From positions 1-8,340 of the forward strand of contig CANBTO010000205.1 of NCBI GenBank assembly GCA_947372405.1: a stretch of DNA of 8,340 nucleotides, in the 5' to 3' direction. The notes under the pieces are model-generated. The model had not been told where the DNA came from. It made no database searches and saw nothing but the letters and a program-made list of their open reading frames with translations. The stretch is from Verrucomicrobiaceae bacterium. GTDB taxonomy: Bacteria; Verrucomicrobiota; Verrucomicrobiae; Verrucomicrobiales; Akkermansiaceae. Position numbers and translations under genes: made by a program. Positions 7,307 through 8,340 of the stretch are shown here, piece by piece (the first letter of the stretch is position 1; each line of letters begins with the position of its first letter).

Positions 7307-7810
7307 TCAGCGCGGCACCAAGGTGATGCGGTAGCGGTCGTAACGGTCATCCGGCCTGAACAACCAACCGGGCTGCCGGTCAAGCAGCTCGTAGCCAGTC
7401 AACATGAACTCGGGGAGAAACTGGTTGCTGTTGGGATCATAGGCCTGACGGCCGGTGTAATTGCCGCGGATCTTGTATTCGAAATTGTTGTCGTAGCCGT
7501 AGCATTGACCTGGAGGGCCGTTCTCTGGCAGGCGGTCCGGCACATGCTTCCTGTCCTCACGCATGATCACGAGTTTCGCCATGCCCGATGGCTGGCGGGG
7601 CTGTCTGAGGTAGCCCCAGAAACGCGTCTTCTCCACAAAATACCGCCTGCCGATGAAGTAGTCGCCGGCAGGTTCGGCGGCAATCTTCGCGTTCCTTTCA
7701 TCAACGGTCGGCCCGCCCAGATTGCCCGAACCAATGGACGATGTTCCACATTGAGTCAGGACGGAACACACCGCCGCTATCGTCGCTATCTTCCACACGT
7801 GGCTGGGCAT
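7307..7810 (-). CDS. Small putative lipoprotein of unknown function
   Basis: This is a 167-residue product from the ATG at 7810. An earlier in-frame ATG at 7942 overlaps the upstream gene and would bury the signal peptide, so it was not chosen. Residues 1-20 form a signal sequence (MPSHVWKIATIAAVCSVLTQ) followed by Cys21, giving the lipobox-like LTQC with Gln at -1, which is atypical; lipidation is therefore inferred. A Gly/Ser-rich tether follows the Cys. The body holds many aromatic and charged residues: YFIGRRYFVEKTRFWGYLRQP at about 51-71 and a Tyr/Asp-rich region near 103-125. The tail is FRPDDRYDRYRITLVPR. I do not recognise the family and see no catalytic motif. It lies between two paralogs on the same strand, 61 bases after one, which suggests a shared envelope function. 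Confidence 0.8.
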   Translation of the reverse strand: MPSHVWKIATIAAVCSVLTQCGTSSIGSGNLGGPTVDERNAKIAAEPAGDYFIGRRYFVEKTRFWGYLRQPRQPSGMAKLVIMREDRKHVPDRLPENGPPGQCYGYDNNFEYKIRGNYTGRQAYDPNSNQFLPEFMLTGYELLDRQPGWLFRPDDRYDRYRITLVPR

Positions 7811-7828
7811 GCCGCTAAAGCTAATTAA

Positions 7829-7844
7829 CCGGGCCACCACCCGG
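7829..7844 (-). terminator. Weak hairpin, possible attenuator after the 7872-8340 gene
   Basis: CCGGG at 7829-7833 and CCCGG at 7840-7844 make a 5-bp stem with a 6-base loop. On the minus strand it is followed by an AT-rich stretch (TTAATTAGCTTT) rather than a pure T run. It sits between the paralog stop and the lipoprotein start, so it could partly terminate or attenuate transcription. The short stem makes this a weak call. Confidence 0.3.
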
Positions 7845-7871
7845 CAAGCACTTACATCAGGACGGAACCTG

Positions 7872-8340
7872 TCATTTGAAATTCCCGTCGAACGGCTTCG
7901 GGGACAGCACCCAGTCCTCGGCAAGCACCCGGGTGATTTCAAACTGGCGGTCTTCCGCCCCTTCCGGCCGCCGGATCTCCAGCGTCGCGCGGTTCAGCCC
8001 ATGCCGATCCAGTCCCCCTTCCGAGTCTGCAACAATTCTTTCCAACGCTTTCGCCTGTGGCGAATTCTTCCTGCAATAGCCCATAGGGACCACGCTGGTG
8101 TCCGGCGAGGCCATGCCGTAGCAAATCCATTCCGACTCATCCTTGAACGGCCCGTTGTAGTAGCTGTCCTTCGCAACAAAAACCCTTACCAACCCTTGAT
8201 CCGCCTTTTTCTCCAACAAATCGCTCCAGGAAGGCTTCACGATCCGAGCAAAGGACTCGTAGTCGATTTTCCATCGCCCGAAACCGTCAGGTGTCAGGAA
8301 CGCCAGACGGCTTAACTCCTCACCATTCATGATGGACCTC
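7872..8340 (-). CDS. Uncharacterised protein, paralog of the gene at 6240-7178 (partial, N-terminus beyond right edge)
   Basis: The frame is open from the stop at 7874-7872 to the right edge (156 codons). A Met at 8330 is internal: by alignment with the paralog, roughly 155 further N-terminal residues, including a probable membrane helix, should lie beyond the window. Hand alignment from RLAFL to MASPxT gives 44 of 71 identical residues. Beyond that, GYCR, QAKA, TLEIR, QFEI and EDWVLSPK also match. It lacks about seven residues that the paralog has after MASPET and carries a Gly/Asp/His-containing insert before the TLEIR strand. Function is unknown. It is transcribed ahead of the lipoprotein gene, so the visible order is paralog, lipoprotein, paralog. 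Confidence 0.82.
   Translation of the reverse strand, partial: RSIMNGEELSRLAFLTPDGFGRWKIDYESFARIVKPSWSDLLEKKADQGLVRVFVAKDSYYNGPFKDESEWICYGMASPDTSVVPMGYCRKNSPQAKALERIVADSEGGLDRHGLNRATLEIRRPEGAEDRQFEITRVLAEDWVLSPKPFDGNFK

Noticed and set aside
7073..7828. Plus-strand open frame of 251 codons across the right-hand cluster
   Set aside because: It is antisense to the lipoprotein and the membrane protein, crosses their boundary, and has no recognisable protein features.
7811..7942. N-terminal extension of the lipoprotein gene to the ATG at 7942
   Set aside because: It would overlap the upstream paralog by 71 bases and place the signal sequence internally.

Overview
The window is an ordinary stretch of chromosome from a moderately GC-rich Gram-negative bacterium. 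The gene content suggests Verrucomicrobiota (Verrucomicrobiales-like). The clues are a secreted multi-EF-hand protein, small lipoproteins and membrane-anchored proteins of unknown function, an IF-1 with a basic N-terminal extension, and start codons that mostly lack a good Shine-Dalgarno sequence. This placement rests on protein style read by eye, not on a database search. No phage, IS element, CRISPR array, rRNA or tRNA was seen.

Layout from left to right. Positions 1-707 (minus) hold a secreted EF-hand protein that runs off the left edge. A 117-bp divergent spacer separates it from metF (825-1730, plus), which encodes methylenetetrahydrofolate reductase. metF ends directly against the stop codon of a large membrane-anchored AsmA-like protein (1731-3374, minus). 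A 103-bp divergent spacer full of GGCGAG/CTCGCC inverted repeats leads to scpA (3478-4251, plus, GTG start), the kleisin of the SMC-ScpAB chromosome complex. Convergent to scpA is infA (4267-4572, minus), encoding IF-1. A 219-bp divergent spacer leads to a cytoplasmic TPR protein (4792-6180, plus), which is closed by a strong intrinsic terminator.

The right end (6240-8340) is a same-strand cluster on the minus strand. In transcription order it contains an uncharacterised protein cut by the right edge, a small lipoprotein, and a second membrane-anchored protein. The first and third are clear paralogs, about 60% identical over about 70 aligned residues. This cluster is the least explained part of the window.

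The genes do not form one pathway. One-carbon metabolism (metF), chromosome segregation (scpA), translation initiation (infA) and envelope functions (AsmA-like, lipoprotein, paralog pair) simply lie side by side, mostly as single divergent or convergent units. I found no convincing defence, mobile or otherwise new multi-gene system. The best leads are the paralog-lipoprotein cluster, the IF-1 extension and the inverted-repeat spacer before scpA.
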